DNA of 64,000 bases. Origin: Shimia ponticola (GTDB taxonomy: Bacteria > Pseudomonadota > Alphaproteobacteria > Rhodobacterales > Rhodobacteraceae). Both the position numbers and the translations under genes were made by a program. Positions 1-7,351 of the stretch are shown here, piece by piece. How positions within the stretch are numbered: position 1 is the first letter of the stretch; each line of letters opens with the position of its first letter. The stretch is from NCBI RefSeq assembly GCF_007995215.1, contig NZ_VCDK01000006.1, positions 584,125-648,124 of the forward strand. Reading direction: 5' to 3'. Under the pieces are notes generated by a model that saw nothing but the letters and a program-made list of their open reading frames with translations, searched no databases and was not told where the DNA came from.

Positions 1-270
1 TTGACCGGAAAAGGCCCGATGACTGGCAACAACGTCAGCCACGCCAACAACAAGACCAAGCGTCGGTTTCTGCCGAACCTGAACGACCAGACCCTGCACT
101 CGGAAGTGCTGGATCGCTCGTTCAAACTGCGCATCTCGGCTTCGGCTCTGCGCTCGGTCGACCATCGTGGTGGCCTTGACGCGTTCCTTGCCAAAGCCAA
201 AGACGAAGAGCTGTCGGCCAACGCGCTGAAGATCAAAAAAGACATCGCAAAGGCGCAGGCGTCGGCGTAA
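1..270 (+). CDS. rpmB: 50S ribosomal protein L28, 5' end cut by window edge
   Basis: Structural protein of the large ribosomal subunit. The visible 89 residues carry the L28 signature: [20 protein letters not shown] followed by [10 protein letters not shown], then [17 protein letters not shown]. The family normally begins with about six more residues before this point, so the leading TTG is read as an internal Leu codon and the true start lies upstream of the window. The C-terminus is intact, with a KKDIAKAQ helix before the stop. A stem-loop with a following T-rich stretch lies 29 bases downstream and would end the transcript. Confidence 0.97.
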   Translation: MTGKGPMTGNNVSHANNKTKRRFLPNLNDQTLHSEVLDRSFKLRISASALRSVDHRGGLDAFLAKAKDEELSANALKIKKDIAKAQASA

Positions 271-298
271 GCCCCTGACCATATTGCGGAACTGATGT

Positions 299-334
299 AC
301 AGCCCTGCCGATCCGGCGGGGCTGTTTCATTTTG
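299..334 (+). terminator. Rho-independent terminator after rpmB
   Basis: ACAGCCC (299-305) pairs with GGGCTGT (319-325), with further GCC/GGC pairing inside the loop. It is followed by TTTCATTTTG. Position just behind rpmB fits a simple intrinsic terminator. Confidence 0.7.
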
Positions 335-374
335 TCCGCTTGTTACGCAGGCCGGATTGTTTACATCCACACCC

Positions 375-722
375 ATGTTATTGCGTCGCACTCTAATTGG
401 CCTGTGGCTGGTGGTGGCAAGTGTCACGCACCTCGCTGCTGGCGTTGCGACGGGCGCAGCGGAACCCACCTCGACCATCGTGATCTGTCGCGGTCATGCC
501 GCCGTCACCATCCATCTGGACGCCAATGGTCAAGAGGTCGAAGGCTGGACGCTATGCCCAGAGGTCATTGGCACTCTGTTGGCCGCGGTTGATGCGGGGC
601 AGTCCTCTGTTTTTTTCACAGACACTTCGGCCACGACGCTTTCACTGAGTCGCACCGCACCGCAGACCGACGGTCTGCGCGGGCACCAACAACGCTCCCG
701 GGGGCCGCCTGTTTCGGTTTGA
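375..722 (+). CDS. Small exported protein next to the copper chaperone, DUF2946-like
   Basis: A protein of about 115 residues with an N-terminal export signal (MLLRRTLIGLWLVVAS, then a small-residue region). The mature part holds a short pattern, VICRGHAAVTIHLDANGQ followed by a CP pair, that resembles the start of DUF2946-type proteins often seen beside copper-handling genes. The C-terminal 30 residues look low in structure. The in-frame ATG at 357 is an alternative start; 375 was chosen because MLLRR makes a better signal-peptide n-region. It ends 40 bases before the PCuAC gene on the same strand, so a shared role in periplasmic copper handling is an inference from context and a weak family resemblance. 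Confidence 0.55.
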   Translation: MLLRRTLIGLWLVVASVTHLAAGVATGAAEPTSTIVICRGHAAVTIHLDANGQEVEGWTLCPEVIGTLLAAVDAGQSSVFFTDTSATTLSLSRTAPQTDGLRGHQQRSRGPPVSV

Positions 723-762
723 ACCAACAAACTGACAGACATCCAATACTCGGAGCTTTCCA

Positions 763-1314
763 ATGCTGACCAAACTCTTTGCGCGCGCGACTGCGCCCGT
801 TCTGGCTGCGGCCCTTACCTTCTCGTCCCCCGTTTTCGCCGATGGCATGGGGCTTATGATCGATGACCCCTATGCGCGCAGCGCGACGTCCATGTCGACA
901 TCCGGCGCGGCCTTCATGGCGATCACGAACCACAGCGACACAGATGATCAACTGATTTCGGCTGCGACAGATATCGCAGCGCGTGTCGAACTACACACCC
1001 ATACCGAGGATGAAAACGGCGTCATGCGCATGCGCGAGGTCGAAGGCGGTATCCCAATCCCCGCCGGTGAAACCACCGTTTTGCAGCGCGGCGGATTGCA
1101 CGTGATGCTGATGGGCCTGACTGAAGGACTGGAGCAAGGCGATGAAATCGATGTGACGCTGACGTTCGAGAATGCGGGCGACATGGTGGTGAGCATACCG
1201 GTCGACAATGAACGCAAGGCGTCCCATGGCGGGATGCAAGGGCATGGGTCACATGATCACGGGGCCATGGACCACGGCGACAAGGACGAAGACCATTCCG
1301 GTCACAACCACTGA
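763..1314 (+). CDS. Periplasmic copper chaperone PCuAC (DUF461)
   Basis: Exported Cu(I) chaperone of the PCuAC family, which delivers copper to the CuA site of cytochrome oxidase together with SCO proteins. Residues 1-26 form a signal peptide ending SSPVFA. The family H-M...M...H-x-M copper site is visible as VELHTHTEDENGVMRMR followed, about 21 residues on, by GGLHVMLMGL. The last 30 residues are very rich in His, Met and Asp (HGSHDHGAMDHGD), an extra metal-binding tail found in many alphaproteobacterial members. It is convergent with cobB, with only 10 bases between the two stop codons. Confidence 0.93.
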   Translation: MLTKLFARATAPVLAAALTFSSPVFADGMGLMIDDPYARSATSMSTSGAAFMAITNHSDTDDQLISAATDIAARVELHTHTEDENGVMRMREVEGGIPIPAGETTVLQRGGLHVMLMGLTEGLEQGDEIDVTLTFENAGDMVVSIPVDNERKASHGGMQGHGSHDHGAMDHGDKDEDHSGHNH

Positions 1315-1324
1315 TCACCTGTCC

Positions 1325-2065
1325 TTAGGACGGAAATGGCGCGTCGGATCCCGGTCCGGCGCGCCCTTTTGTTGCAAACCGCTCTTTGATCTCGGCCACC
1401 CATAGCGGCACGGTGTGCGTCGCAGGCCCCGCGATCACCCGATCAAAAATCGGGTTGCCGGACGGCTCCAGCGTCAATTCGTGACATTCCGCTCCGGCCT
1501 GCTGCGCAAACTCTCCAAACCCGGCAGCGGGATAGACCTGACCAGATGTTCCAATGGCGGCAAAAACCTCGGCCTGTGACAGCGCCTCCAGGATTCGGTC
1601 CATGTGATACGGGATTTCTCCAAACCAGACGATGTCAGGGCGTGCGCTCGGCGCCCCGCAGGATGGGCAGGCATGCCCAACTTCTAACTCTGTGGGTGAC
1701 GGCCACCTGTGCCCGCAGGAGGCACACAGCGCCTGATCCAACTGACCATGCATATGCACCACCGCCCGGCTGCCGCCCGCCTCGTGCAGGCTATCCACGT
1801 TCTGTGTCACGAGCAGCAAGTCATCGCCAAAGGCGTGACCCAAATCAGTCAAAGCAATATGCGCGGCATTCGGTTGCGCTTTTGCCGCTCCTGCGCGGCG
1901 CTCGTTGTAGAACCGCTGAACCAGCGCCGGGTTGCGCGCGAACGCCTCTGGCGTTGCCACATCCTCAACTCGGTGGTTCTCCCAAAGGCCTCCACCACCG
2001 CGAAAGGTGTTCAGCCCGCTTTCGGCGGAAATTCCTGCGCCGGTCAGGATCACGATCTGGCTCAT
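1325..2065 (-). CDS. cobB: NAD-dependent protein deacylase, sirtuin (CobB type)
   Basis: Removes acyl groups from protein lysines while consuming NAD. The Rossmann motif GAGISAESG lies at residues 9-17, TQNVD follows around 87, and the catalytic His is in VHMHGQ. A zinc ribbon is formed by CASC and CPSC, and GTS follows. The pair FYNERR places Tyr and Arg as in class III sirtuins, which in E. coli CobB and SIRT5 favour succinyl and other acidic acyl groups. At 246 residues the length is normal. The start faces the phosphatase gene at 2093 with 27 bases between, so both probably fire from one small divergent promoter region. Confidence 0.95.
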   Translation of the reverse strand: MSQIVILTGAGISAESGLNTFRGGGGLWENHRVEDVATPEAFARNPALVQRFYNERRAGAAKAQPNAAHIALTDLGHAFGDDLLLVTQNVDSLHEAGGSRAVVHMHGQLDQALCASCGHRWPSPTELEVGHACPSCGAPSARPDIVWFGEIPYHMDRILEALSQAEVFAAIGTSGQVYPAAGFGEFAQQAGAECHELTLEPSGNPIFDRVIAGPATHTVPLWVAEIKERFATKGRAGPGSDAPFPS

Positions 2066-2092
2066 GGGCGCAGGCTATGGCAGGTAGAGGCC

Positions 2093-2518
2093 ATGCGCAT
2101 CCTCTTTGTCTGTCTCGGCAACATCTGCCGGTCCCCAACCGCCGAAGCCATCGCCCGCAATCAAGGGCTGGCGTGTGACAGTGCCGGGACCGGGAATTGG
2201 CATATTGGCAAACCACCTTATGGACCGATGCAGGATGCCGCCCGCGCGAGGGGTATCGACATGTCAGGCCTCCGCGCCCGGCAATTCGGTCATGCTGATT
2301 TCCATGATTTTGATCTGATCATCGGGATGGATGACGAAAACATCGCCAATATTGAGGCACTGCGCCCGACTGGGTCAGAGACACCGGTTGTAAAACTGAC
2401 CGACTATGGCAGCAGCGCCGATCACGTCCCTGACCCGTATTTCACCCGCGATTTTGACGAGGCGCTCGACATTATTGACGACGCCATCACCGGGCTGCGC
2501 CAGACCATTCAGGGCTGA
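2093..2518 (+). CDS. Low molecular weight protein-tyrosine phosphatase
   Basis: Cytosolic phosphotyrosine phosphatase of 141 residues. The P-loop CLGNICRSP is at residues 7-15, with the nucleophilic Cys and the phosphate-binding Arg. The general-acid motif DPYF occurs near residue 112 in HVPDPYFTRDFDEAL. The reading frame stays open for 384 bases further upstream, antisense to cobB, but ATG 2093 (MRILFVCLGN) is the family start. The substrate is not predictable; no partner tyrosine kinase or polysaccharide export gene lies nearby. Confidence 0.95.
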   Translation: MRILFVCLGNICRSPTAEAIARNQGLACDSAGTGNWHIGKPPYGPMQDAARARGIDMSGLRARQFGHADFHDFDLIIGMDDENIANIEALRPTGSETPVVKLTDYGSSADHVPDPYFTRDFDEALDIIDDAITGLRQTIQG

Positions 2519-2563
2519 CTCAGGTCCTTCTATGTTTCAAAAATACTCAAATCCGGCGCGCGC

Positions 2564-2905
2564 CTACCCGCGGCACGACCGCTCAGCCGTGCGTGCAAAG
2601 GCCTTGTAGCGGTCCCAAAACGCGTCGGCGGCCGGGCCATCTGCGGTGCGGGCATCTTGTGCTCTTTGAGGATCGGCGAAAAAGCCAACGGCGCGCGCCC
2701 GGTCGCGGCTGCTGAGTTCTCGATTGGCAACGGCCTGAACACACCCGCAAAGTTGCCGTGACGCAGCTTTGCGACCCGCTGCAAGGCAGGCATCTTTGAT
2801 CGGTCCTTCGGCGTAATAGGCAAGACGCGCGCTTGATCCGCCCCGGTCACCGCCACCACAGCCCGCCAATGCCGCTGCCGCGACAATCATCAGTATTACT
2901 CGCAT
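2564..2905 (-). CDS. Small lipoprotein, conserved in roseobacters, function unknown
   Basis: A protein of 113 residues beginning with a lipoprotein signal, MRVILMIVAAAALAGCGGG, where LAGC is the lipobox and Cys16 would be lipidated. The mature part has three more cysteines (DACLAAG, LCGCVQAV) and a final one in ERSCRG, plus a Phe/Tyr-rich helix (FFADPQRAQD, AFWDRYKAFA). Similar proteins in roseobacters are sometimes labelled arginine transporter, but nothing here resembles a transporter. Even cysteine spacing suggests a small disulfide-stabilised periplasmic domain. Location is well supported; role is unknown. Confidence 0.8.
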   Translation of the reverse strand: MRVILMIVAAAALAGCGGGDRGGSSARLAYYAEGPIKDACLAAGRKAASRQLCGCVQAVANRELSSRDRARAVGFFADPQRAQDARTADGPAADAFWDRYKAFARTAERSCRG

Positions 2906-3035
2906 GTTCCGGCCTCTGCTCTGCCATCCGTCCGGTCTTATGCCGGTTCCTCATATCGTGCCACGGCAAGGCAGCCTTGGCAATTGGCGCGCGGTCGCAC
3001 ACCTGCCTTTAGGCGGACAATTGGCCGTGATGGGG

Positions 3036-3431
3036 CTACCCGAGATCCACACGTCCTTTGTATTCGATCTGGCCATCAAGATAGACGTTGACCGACACTG
3101 TGCGTGCCACAGCAGGCCCCAGATCAATGCGGATTTCCCGCGGCATGAGAGGCGCTCTGTTCACAGGCTCGGGACGGCGGGGTTGCAGAAAGTCGGGGTC
3201 GACGCCCGTGCCGCGGCTGGGCGCGCTGTTCTCCATGGTGCGCATTTCGGGTGGGTCAAAGTCCGGCCGCCATTGCGCTGTGCTTAAATCGACGCGGAGC
3301 GTTTGCGGATCAAGCCAACGGAATGCGTGATCCTTGAAGTAATGCGACCGCGACAGCATCCCTTTGATCATTAGGTAATCGCGGCCCTCCGCGCGTTGGG
3401 TGGTAATGGTTGGTTCAGACAGGCGCGGCAT
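3036..3431 (-). CDS. Unrecognised beta-rich protein, third member of a local family
   Basis: I do not recognise this 131-residue protein. It has no signal peptide or membrane segment. Its first half (AEGRDYLMIKGMLSRSHYF, then PQTLRVDLSTAQ) and last strand (VSVNVYLDGQIEYKG) follow the pattern of the proteins at 3435-3725 and 4121-4423, suggesting a diverged paralogue. A Pro/Arg-rich insertion of about 45 residues sits in the middle (SRGTGVDPDFLQPRRPEPVN). It starts three bases after the upstream stop and has no ribosome site of its own, so it is probably translated by coupling. It is the last gene of the five-gene cassette. Confidence 0.7.
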   Translation of the reverse strand: MPRLSEPTITTQRAEGRDYLMIKGMLSRSHYFKDHAFRWLDPQTLRVDLSTAQWRPDFDPPEMRTMENSAPSRGTGVDPDFLQPRRPEPVNRAPLMPREIRIDLGPAVARTVSVNVYLDGQIEYKGRVDLG

Positions 3432-3434
3432 GGT

Positions 3435-3725
3435 CTAGGCGAGAATGAAGGAGCCGCCGGCCACGGCAGCGTCATTGCATGTGATGGTGTAAGAACAGGT
3501 GCCCGCCGGCATGGCGTCTAGCGACACGGTTTCGCGGACTTGTTTCAGCATCATGGCCGTCATTCCTCCGGATGATCCGCTGTCGTCGGTGTAATACCCA
3601 ACGCTGATCTGGTTCCCGTTTGTCGAGATATGCGGGCCGCGCAGGGCGATGCCCACATGAGGTAGGGTCCCTGAAATAATCAGGCTGCGACCCTCTGGGG
3701 TCACGGATGTTACAGTCAAAGTCAT
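3435..3725 (-). CDS. Unrecognised beta-rich protein, second member of a local family
   Basis: A 96-residue protein with alternating hydrophobic residues typical of a beta sandwich. EGRSLIISGTL matches EGRDYLMIKGML of the downstream gene, and NQISVGYYTDD matches SELHVRINTRD of the gene at 4121-4423. Two cysteines (GTCSYTITCND) could pair, but no signal peptide is present. ATG 3725 was chosen over the frame opening at 3935 because GGAGG lies just upstream of it. It sits 58 bases after a coiled-coil gene and 3 bases before another beta-rich gene on the same strand. No function is proposed. Confidence 0.75.
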   Translation of the reverse strand: MTLTVTSVTPEGRSLIISGTLPHVGIALRGPHISTNGNQISVGYYTDDSGSSGGMTAMMLKQVRETVSLDAMPAGTCSYTITCNDAAVAGGSFILA

Positions 3726-3783
3726 CGAATTACCTCCTTCGATTGCCCCCCGGCGCGCGAGCGCACCGGGGGCCGATCCGCGA

Positions 3784-3987
3784 TCAGGAATTGGCGCGCT
3801 TGGTCGCCTCTTGCGCGGCTCTGACCGCGTCACGTTTGCGCTGCTCGGCCTCTTGGCGCATTTGCGCGGCCTGACGGCGCGCATCCGCAGTCGTGGCGGC
3901 ATTTTCCATCTCGTAGGCGCGTTTGATTTCCTCATCAGCTGCGTTCATCGCGTTGACGGCGGATTGTTGATCTGCTGTGCGGCCCAT
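3784..3987 (-). CDS. Small charged coiled-coil protein
   Basis: A 67-residue protein, almost entirely predicted helix, rich in Ala, Arg, Glu and Gln (ARRQAAQMRQEAEQRKRDAV). Heptad-like spacing of Ala and Met suggests a coiled coil. There is no signal peptide. AGGAGG lies about seven bases before ATG 3987. It precedes the beta-rich gene at 3435-3725, just as the coiled-coil gene at 4507-4761 precedes the one at 4121-4423, so the helical and beta proteins may act in pairs. Not recognised as a known family. Confidence 0.65.
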   Translation of the reverse strand: MGRTADQQSAVNAMNAADEEIKRAYEMENAATTADARRQAAQMRQEAEQRKRDAVRAAQEATKRANS

Positions 3988-4120
3988 GAATTGGCCCTCC
4001 TGTGTTTAAGGTTTTTGATTTGAATGAGTGCTGAAACAAGCAACGCCAAAAGAGTTGCGAGAATTGTCAACTGGGAAAAGTCGGGAAACCCTGACCCAAT
4101 CCCATGCGTCCGAAATGAGA

Positions 4121-4423
4121 TTAGGACAAATTCAAGATCTTCTCCGGGCTTCCATCCACGAAAATATGGACAAGATACTGGTTTTGGATCGCTTCATCCG
4201 GAATTGGCGCGGCAAGCTTCTGTGTGGTCAGCACCTGCGCGCTTACGCCGCCGGGATTGGCGTCCCGCGTGTTGATCCGGACATGCAGTTCACTGCCACG
4301 CAAGATAATCTGATCGACGCTGGCTTTTATGGCCGGGGTGGCAGTTTCGACGTCAATCATCAACGTTGCGGGATGCGTCTCGGCCAGACTCCAGCCTGTG
4401 ACGCGGGCGCGGAATGGGGTCAT
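4121..4423 (-). CDS. Unrecognised beta-rich protein, first member of a local family
   Basis: A 100-residue protein without signal or membrane segment. Strand-like stretches are ATLMIDVETAT, SELHVRINTRD and QYLVHIFVDGSPEK. The last resembles VSVNVYLDGQIEYKG at the end of the protein at 3036-3431, and the middle one resembles the second family member. ATG 4423 is preceded by TGAGGAG; the longer opening at 4477 lacks a ribosome site. Gaps of 83 and 133 bases separate it from its neighbours on the same strand. Function unknown. Confidence 0.72.
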   Translation of the reverse strand: MTPFRARVTGWSLAETHPATLMIDVETATPAIKASVDQIILRGSELHVRINTRDANPGGVSAQVLTTQKLAAPIPDEAIQNQYLVHIFVDGSPEKILNLS

Positions 4424-4506
4424 GTTGTTGGAACTCCTCAGAAAATGGTGCGTGCGGGAAGCCACATGCTCCCGCACAGGTTTGTTTGGAACTGTTTGAG
4501 CGCTGC

Positions 4507-4761
4507 CTAATGTGCTGCGGCTTTGGCCTCTTGGATGGCGCGGACACGATCCGCCCAGTCCTTGGTCCGGCGCGCAGCCTCTTCAAGTTCAAGGCGTTTG
4601 TTGTCGCGGGTGGAATGTTGGTCTGCGAGAATACCACTCTTGTCGAGGTCGCGGTAATAATCGGAGTCCCATTTGGCTTTGACTTCACGCTCGTGTTTCT
4701 CGGCGGCGCGAAGCTGCTTTAGGCTGCGTTGGTATTCCTTGTTTTCGTAAAGGGTCGTCAT
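4507..4761 (-). CDS. Small charged coiled-coil protein, first gene of the cassette
   Basis: An 84-residue, highly charged, helix-forming protein (YQRSLKQLRAAEKHEREVKA near the N-terminus and RLELEEAARRTKDWADRVRA near the C-terminus), with a short non-helical break around LDKSGILADQHST. It would fold as two helices joined by a loop. No signal peptide. It is the promoter-proximal gene of a five-gene minus-strand cassette and is divergent from lepA across 348 bases. Not recognised as a known family. Confidence 0.7.
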   Translation of the reverse strand: MTTLYENKEYQRSLKQLRAAEKHEREVKAKWDSDYYRDLDKSGILADQHSTRDNKRLELEEAARRTKDWADRVRAIQEAKAAAH

Positions 4762-5109
4762 GGTCGCAATTCCATTTAATCGTGCTTCTGAATGGTCTTA
4801 GATTGTGTGGGGAATTGCTATCTCACCAGTAAGGAAAGCCGCACCCCTGTTTGGGGGATTGTTTCTTTGGGTGGCTGCTGTTTCTGGGCCAGACGCGATT
4901 GATCCGTGCTGAGCGCAAGGCTGCACAAGCGCCGCTCGTGGGGCTGATCTAGACCTCAGCGGAACGCAGCAAACACCGGGTCTCCAAGACCTCTTTTGGC
5001 CGACTGATTGTGGGGTGTGAGACGCACAAAAGACGCCTGTCGACACTGTGCATTTTCAACGCAGCCGCACGACCTTGACCGGGACCCCAACCTGCAGCAT
5101 ATCCGGTCC
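4762..5109. other. Divergent intergenic region between small-gene cassette and lepA
   Basis: 348 bases without a convincing gene. It must contain the promoters for the minus-strand cassette and for lepA. I see no tRNA, no strong hairpin and no clear ribosome site before lepA. Reading frames that cross it have no familiar sequence. Confidence 0.5.
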
Positions 5110-6906
5110 ATGACACCGCTTTCAAACATCCGCAATTTCTCGATCGTGGCCCACATCGACCACGGGAAATCGACGCTGGCTGACCGCCTGATCCAGTCCA
5201 CGAACACCGTGGCGGACCGGGACATGAAGGAGCAGCTGCTCGACAGCATGGATATCGAACGCGAGCGCGGGATCACGATCAAGGCGAACACGGTGCGCAT
5301 TGATTACAAAGCCGCTGATGGTCAGGACTATGTTCTCAACCTGATCGACACCCCAGGACACGTGGACTTTGCCTATGAGGTGTCTCGGTCGATGCGCGCG
5401 GTCGAAGGGTCGCTGTTGGTCGTCGATAGCACCCAAGGGGTCGAAGCACAGACGCTGGCCAACGTTTATCAGGCCATCGACGCAGACCATGAGATTGTCC
5501 CGGTCCTGAACAAGATCGACCTGCCAGCCTCGGAACCCGAGCGCGTGGCTGAACAGATCGAGGATGTGATCGGCATCGACGCCACCGATGCTTTGCTCGT
5601 GTCGGCCAAATCTGGCATCGGCATCCCAGAGACACTTGAGGCCATCGTGCAGCGATTGCCCGCGCCCGACGGCAACGAAGATGCGCCGTTGAAGGCGATG
5701 CTGGTGGACAGTTGGTACGACGCCTATCTTGGTGTCATCGTCCTGATCCGCGTGATCGACGGTCGTCTGAAAAAGGGCGAAAAGGTCAAGTTCATGTCGA
5801 ATGACTCGATCCACCATGTGGATCGCATCGGCGTGTTCCGTCCCGAGATGGAGAACGTCGACAGCCTCGGCCCCGGCGAAATCGGTTTCCTCACCGCGTC
5901 GATCAAACAGGTCCGCGACACTCGCGTGGGTGACACCATCACCCACCAGCGCAACGAAGTTGAGCCGCTGCCGGGCTTTAAGCCTGCGCAACCGGTGGTG
6001 TTCTGTGGCCTCTTCCCAGTGGATAGTGCCGAGTTCGAGGACCTGCGCGACGCGATTGAGAAACTCGCGCTCAACGATGCGAGCTTCAGCTTCGAGATGG
6101 AAACCTCCGCCGCCCTCGGCTTTGGCTTCCGCTGCGGCTTCCTCGGGCTTTTGCACCTTGAAGTGATCCGCGATCGCATCGAACGCGAATATAACATCGA
6201 ATTGATCACCACCGCGCCGTCGGTGATCTACCACGTCTACATGAAGGACGGCACGCAGATCGACCTGCACAACCCCGCCGACATGCCCGACGTCACGCTG
6301 GTCGACCATATTGAAGAACCCCGGATCAAGGCGACGATCCTTGTGCCTGACGACTATCTGGGCGACGTGCTCAAGCTCTGCCAGGACCGCCGTGGCATCC
6401 AACTCGACCTGACCTATGCCGGCTCCCGCGCTATGGCAGTCTATGACCTGCCCCTGAACGAGGTCGTCTTTGACTTCTACGACCGCCTGAAATCGGTGAC
6501 CAAGGGCTACGCGTCCTTTGACTATCAGATGGAGGGCTACCGTCAGGACAACCTCGTCAAGATGTCCGTTCTCGTGAACGAGGAACCGGTCGACGCGCTG
6601 TCGATGATGGTCCACCGCGACCGCGCCGAACAACGCGGCCGCGCCATGTGCGAAAAGCTCAAAGACCTCATCCCCCGACACATGTTCAAAATCCCGATCC
6701 AGGCGGCCATCGGCGGCAAGGTCATCGCGCGCGAGACACTGTCGGCACTCCGCAAAGACGTGACTGCCAAATGCTACGGCGGCGACGCGACGCGTAAGAA
6801 GAAGCTGCTGGAAAAGCAGAAGGCCGGTAAGAAGAAGATGCGCCAGTTTGGGAAAGTCGACATACCGCAGGAAGCTTTCATAAGTGCGCTTAAGATGGAC
6901 GGCTAA
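5110..6906 (+). CDS. lepA: Elongation factor 4 (LepA), ribosome back-translocase GTPase
   Basis: Membrane-associated GTPase that acts on the ribosome under stress and during subunit biogenesis. G1 is AHIDHGKST at residues 14-22, the G2 region is [11 protein letters not shown]3 is DTPGH and G4 is NKIDLP. The EF-G-like domains and the LepA-specific C-terminal domain ([20 protein letters not shown], then [15 protein letters not shown]) are all present. The 598 residues match the usual 599. ATG 5110 ([15 protein letters not shown]) is the family start, though no strong ribosome site precedes it. The last twelve codons and the stop are part of a long inverted repeat (6874-6937). Confidence 0.97.
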   Translation: MTPLSNIRNFSIVAHIDHGKSTLADRLIQSTNTVADRDMKEQLLDSMDIERERGITIKANTVRIDYKAADGQDYVLNLIDTPGHVDFAYEVSRSMRAVEGSLLVVDSTQGVEAQTLANVYQAIDADHEIVPVLNKIDLPASEPERVAEQIEDVIGIDATDALLVSAKSGIGIPETLEAIVQRLPAPDGNEDAPLKAMLVDSWYDAYLGVIVLIRVIDGRLKKGEKVKFMSNDSIHHVDRIGVFRPEMENVDSLGPGEIGFLTASIKQVRDTRVGDTITHQRNEVEPLPGFKPAQPVVFCGLFPVDSAEFEDLRDAIEKLALNDASFSFEMETSAALGFGFRCGFLGLLHLEVIRDRIEREYNIELITTAPSVIYHVYMKDGTQIDLHNPADMPDVTLVDHIEEPRIKATILVPDDYLGDVLKLCQDRRGIQLDLTYAGSRAMAVYDLPLNEVVFDFYDRLKSVTKGYASFDYQMEGYRQDNLVKMSVLVNEEPVDALSMMVHRDRAEQRGRAMCEKLKDLIPRHMFKIPIQAAIGGKVIARETLSALRKDVTAKCYGGDATRKKKLLEKQKAGKKKMRQFGKVDIPQEAFISALKMDG

Positions 6907-6937
6907 AGCCGTCCATCCCGCGCGCACTTATGAAAGC
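6874..6937. repeat. Long inverted repeat spanning the lepA stop codon
   Basis: Outer arms of 16 bases (6874-6889 and 6922-6937) are perfect reverse complements. A 5-base bulge on each side separates them from inner arms ATGGACGGCT (6895-6904) and AGCCGTCCAT (6907-6916), also perfect. The whole folds into one 26-pair hairpin whose tip is the TAA stop. No T-run follows, so a pure terminator role is not proven. Confidence 0.85.
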
Positions 6938-6944
6938 GGTGCGC

Positions 6945-6996
6945 GAAAGCGACTTTCTGCAAGAAAGTCTGCGGGCGCACTCGGTGCAGAAAAGAG
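6945..6996 (+). repeat. 52-base repeat, copy 1, with hairpin
   Basis: Matches 7014-7065 over its whole length with scattered differences. It contains GACTTTCT-GCA-AGAAAGTC (6951-6969), a perfect 8-pair stem with a three-base loop, then GTCTGCGG and CGGTGCAGAA. Two stem pairs differ from copy 2 in a compensated way. Confidence 0.8.
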
Positions 6997-7013
6997 TACT
7001 GTCGCCCGTCGGG

Positions 7014-7065
7014 GAAAGCGACTTTTGGAACAAAAGTCTGCGGCCCGACCCGGTGCAGAAGAGAG
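7014..7065 (+). repeat. 52-base repeat, copy 2, with hairpin
   Basis: Second copy of the unit at 6945-6996. Its stem is GACTTTTG-GAA-CAAAAGTC (7019-7037): same length and loop size, but pairs seven and eight are T-A and G-C where copy 1 has C-G and T-A. Selection or copying that preserves pairing is indicated. Confidence 0.8.
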
Positions 7066-7161
7066 CGCAACGCTGCAGCCATACCACCCGCAGCCCCGGA
7101 CCCGATCCGGGGCCTCAAACCACCCAACCCTTCCAAATCACACTCCCAATCACCAAACCCG

Positions 7162-7236
7162 CCCGGTGGGAACCACCGGGCAGCGCCCGACCCTCCCCCC
7201 GGGAGGGCGCTTCACGCCCACCCAGGGTCGGGCGCT
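7162..7236. repeat. Cluster of GC-rich hairpins
   Basis: CCCGGTGG (7162-7169) pairs with CCACCGGG (7173-7180) around a GAA loop. AGCGCCCGACCCT (7182-7194) pairs with AGGGTCGGGCGCT (7224-7236), and a nested CCCTCCC/GGGAGGG stem lies inside. Similar GC-rich folds occur between genes in other roseobacters as far as I recall. With 6874-7065 this makes the stretch after lepA almost continuous secondary structure. Confidence 0.7.
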
Positions 7237-7351
7237 GGTCCCAAGAGCCATTTAGAGAAGCAAATCGCTTTTATTCACCCAACATCTGATTAAACTCCCG
7301 GTAAGCGTGCAGATTTAAGCATCCGTTGCACAATGTTAAATGAGGAACTTT

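Noticed and set aside
5122..6927. A 601-codon open frame on the minus strand across lepA
   Set aside because: It is the mirror of a GC-rich coding gene. Its protein is a His/Asp/Val-rich string without any family motif, while the plus strand encodes a complete LepA.
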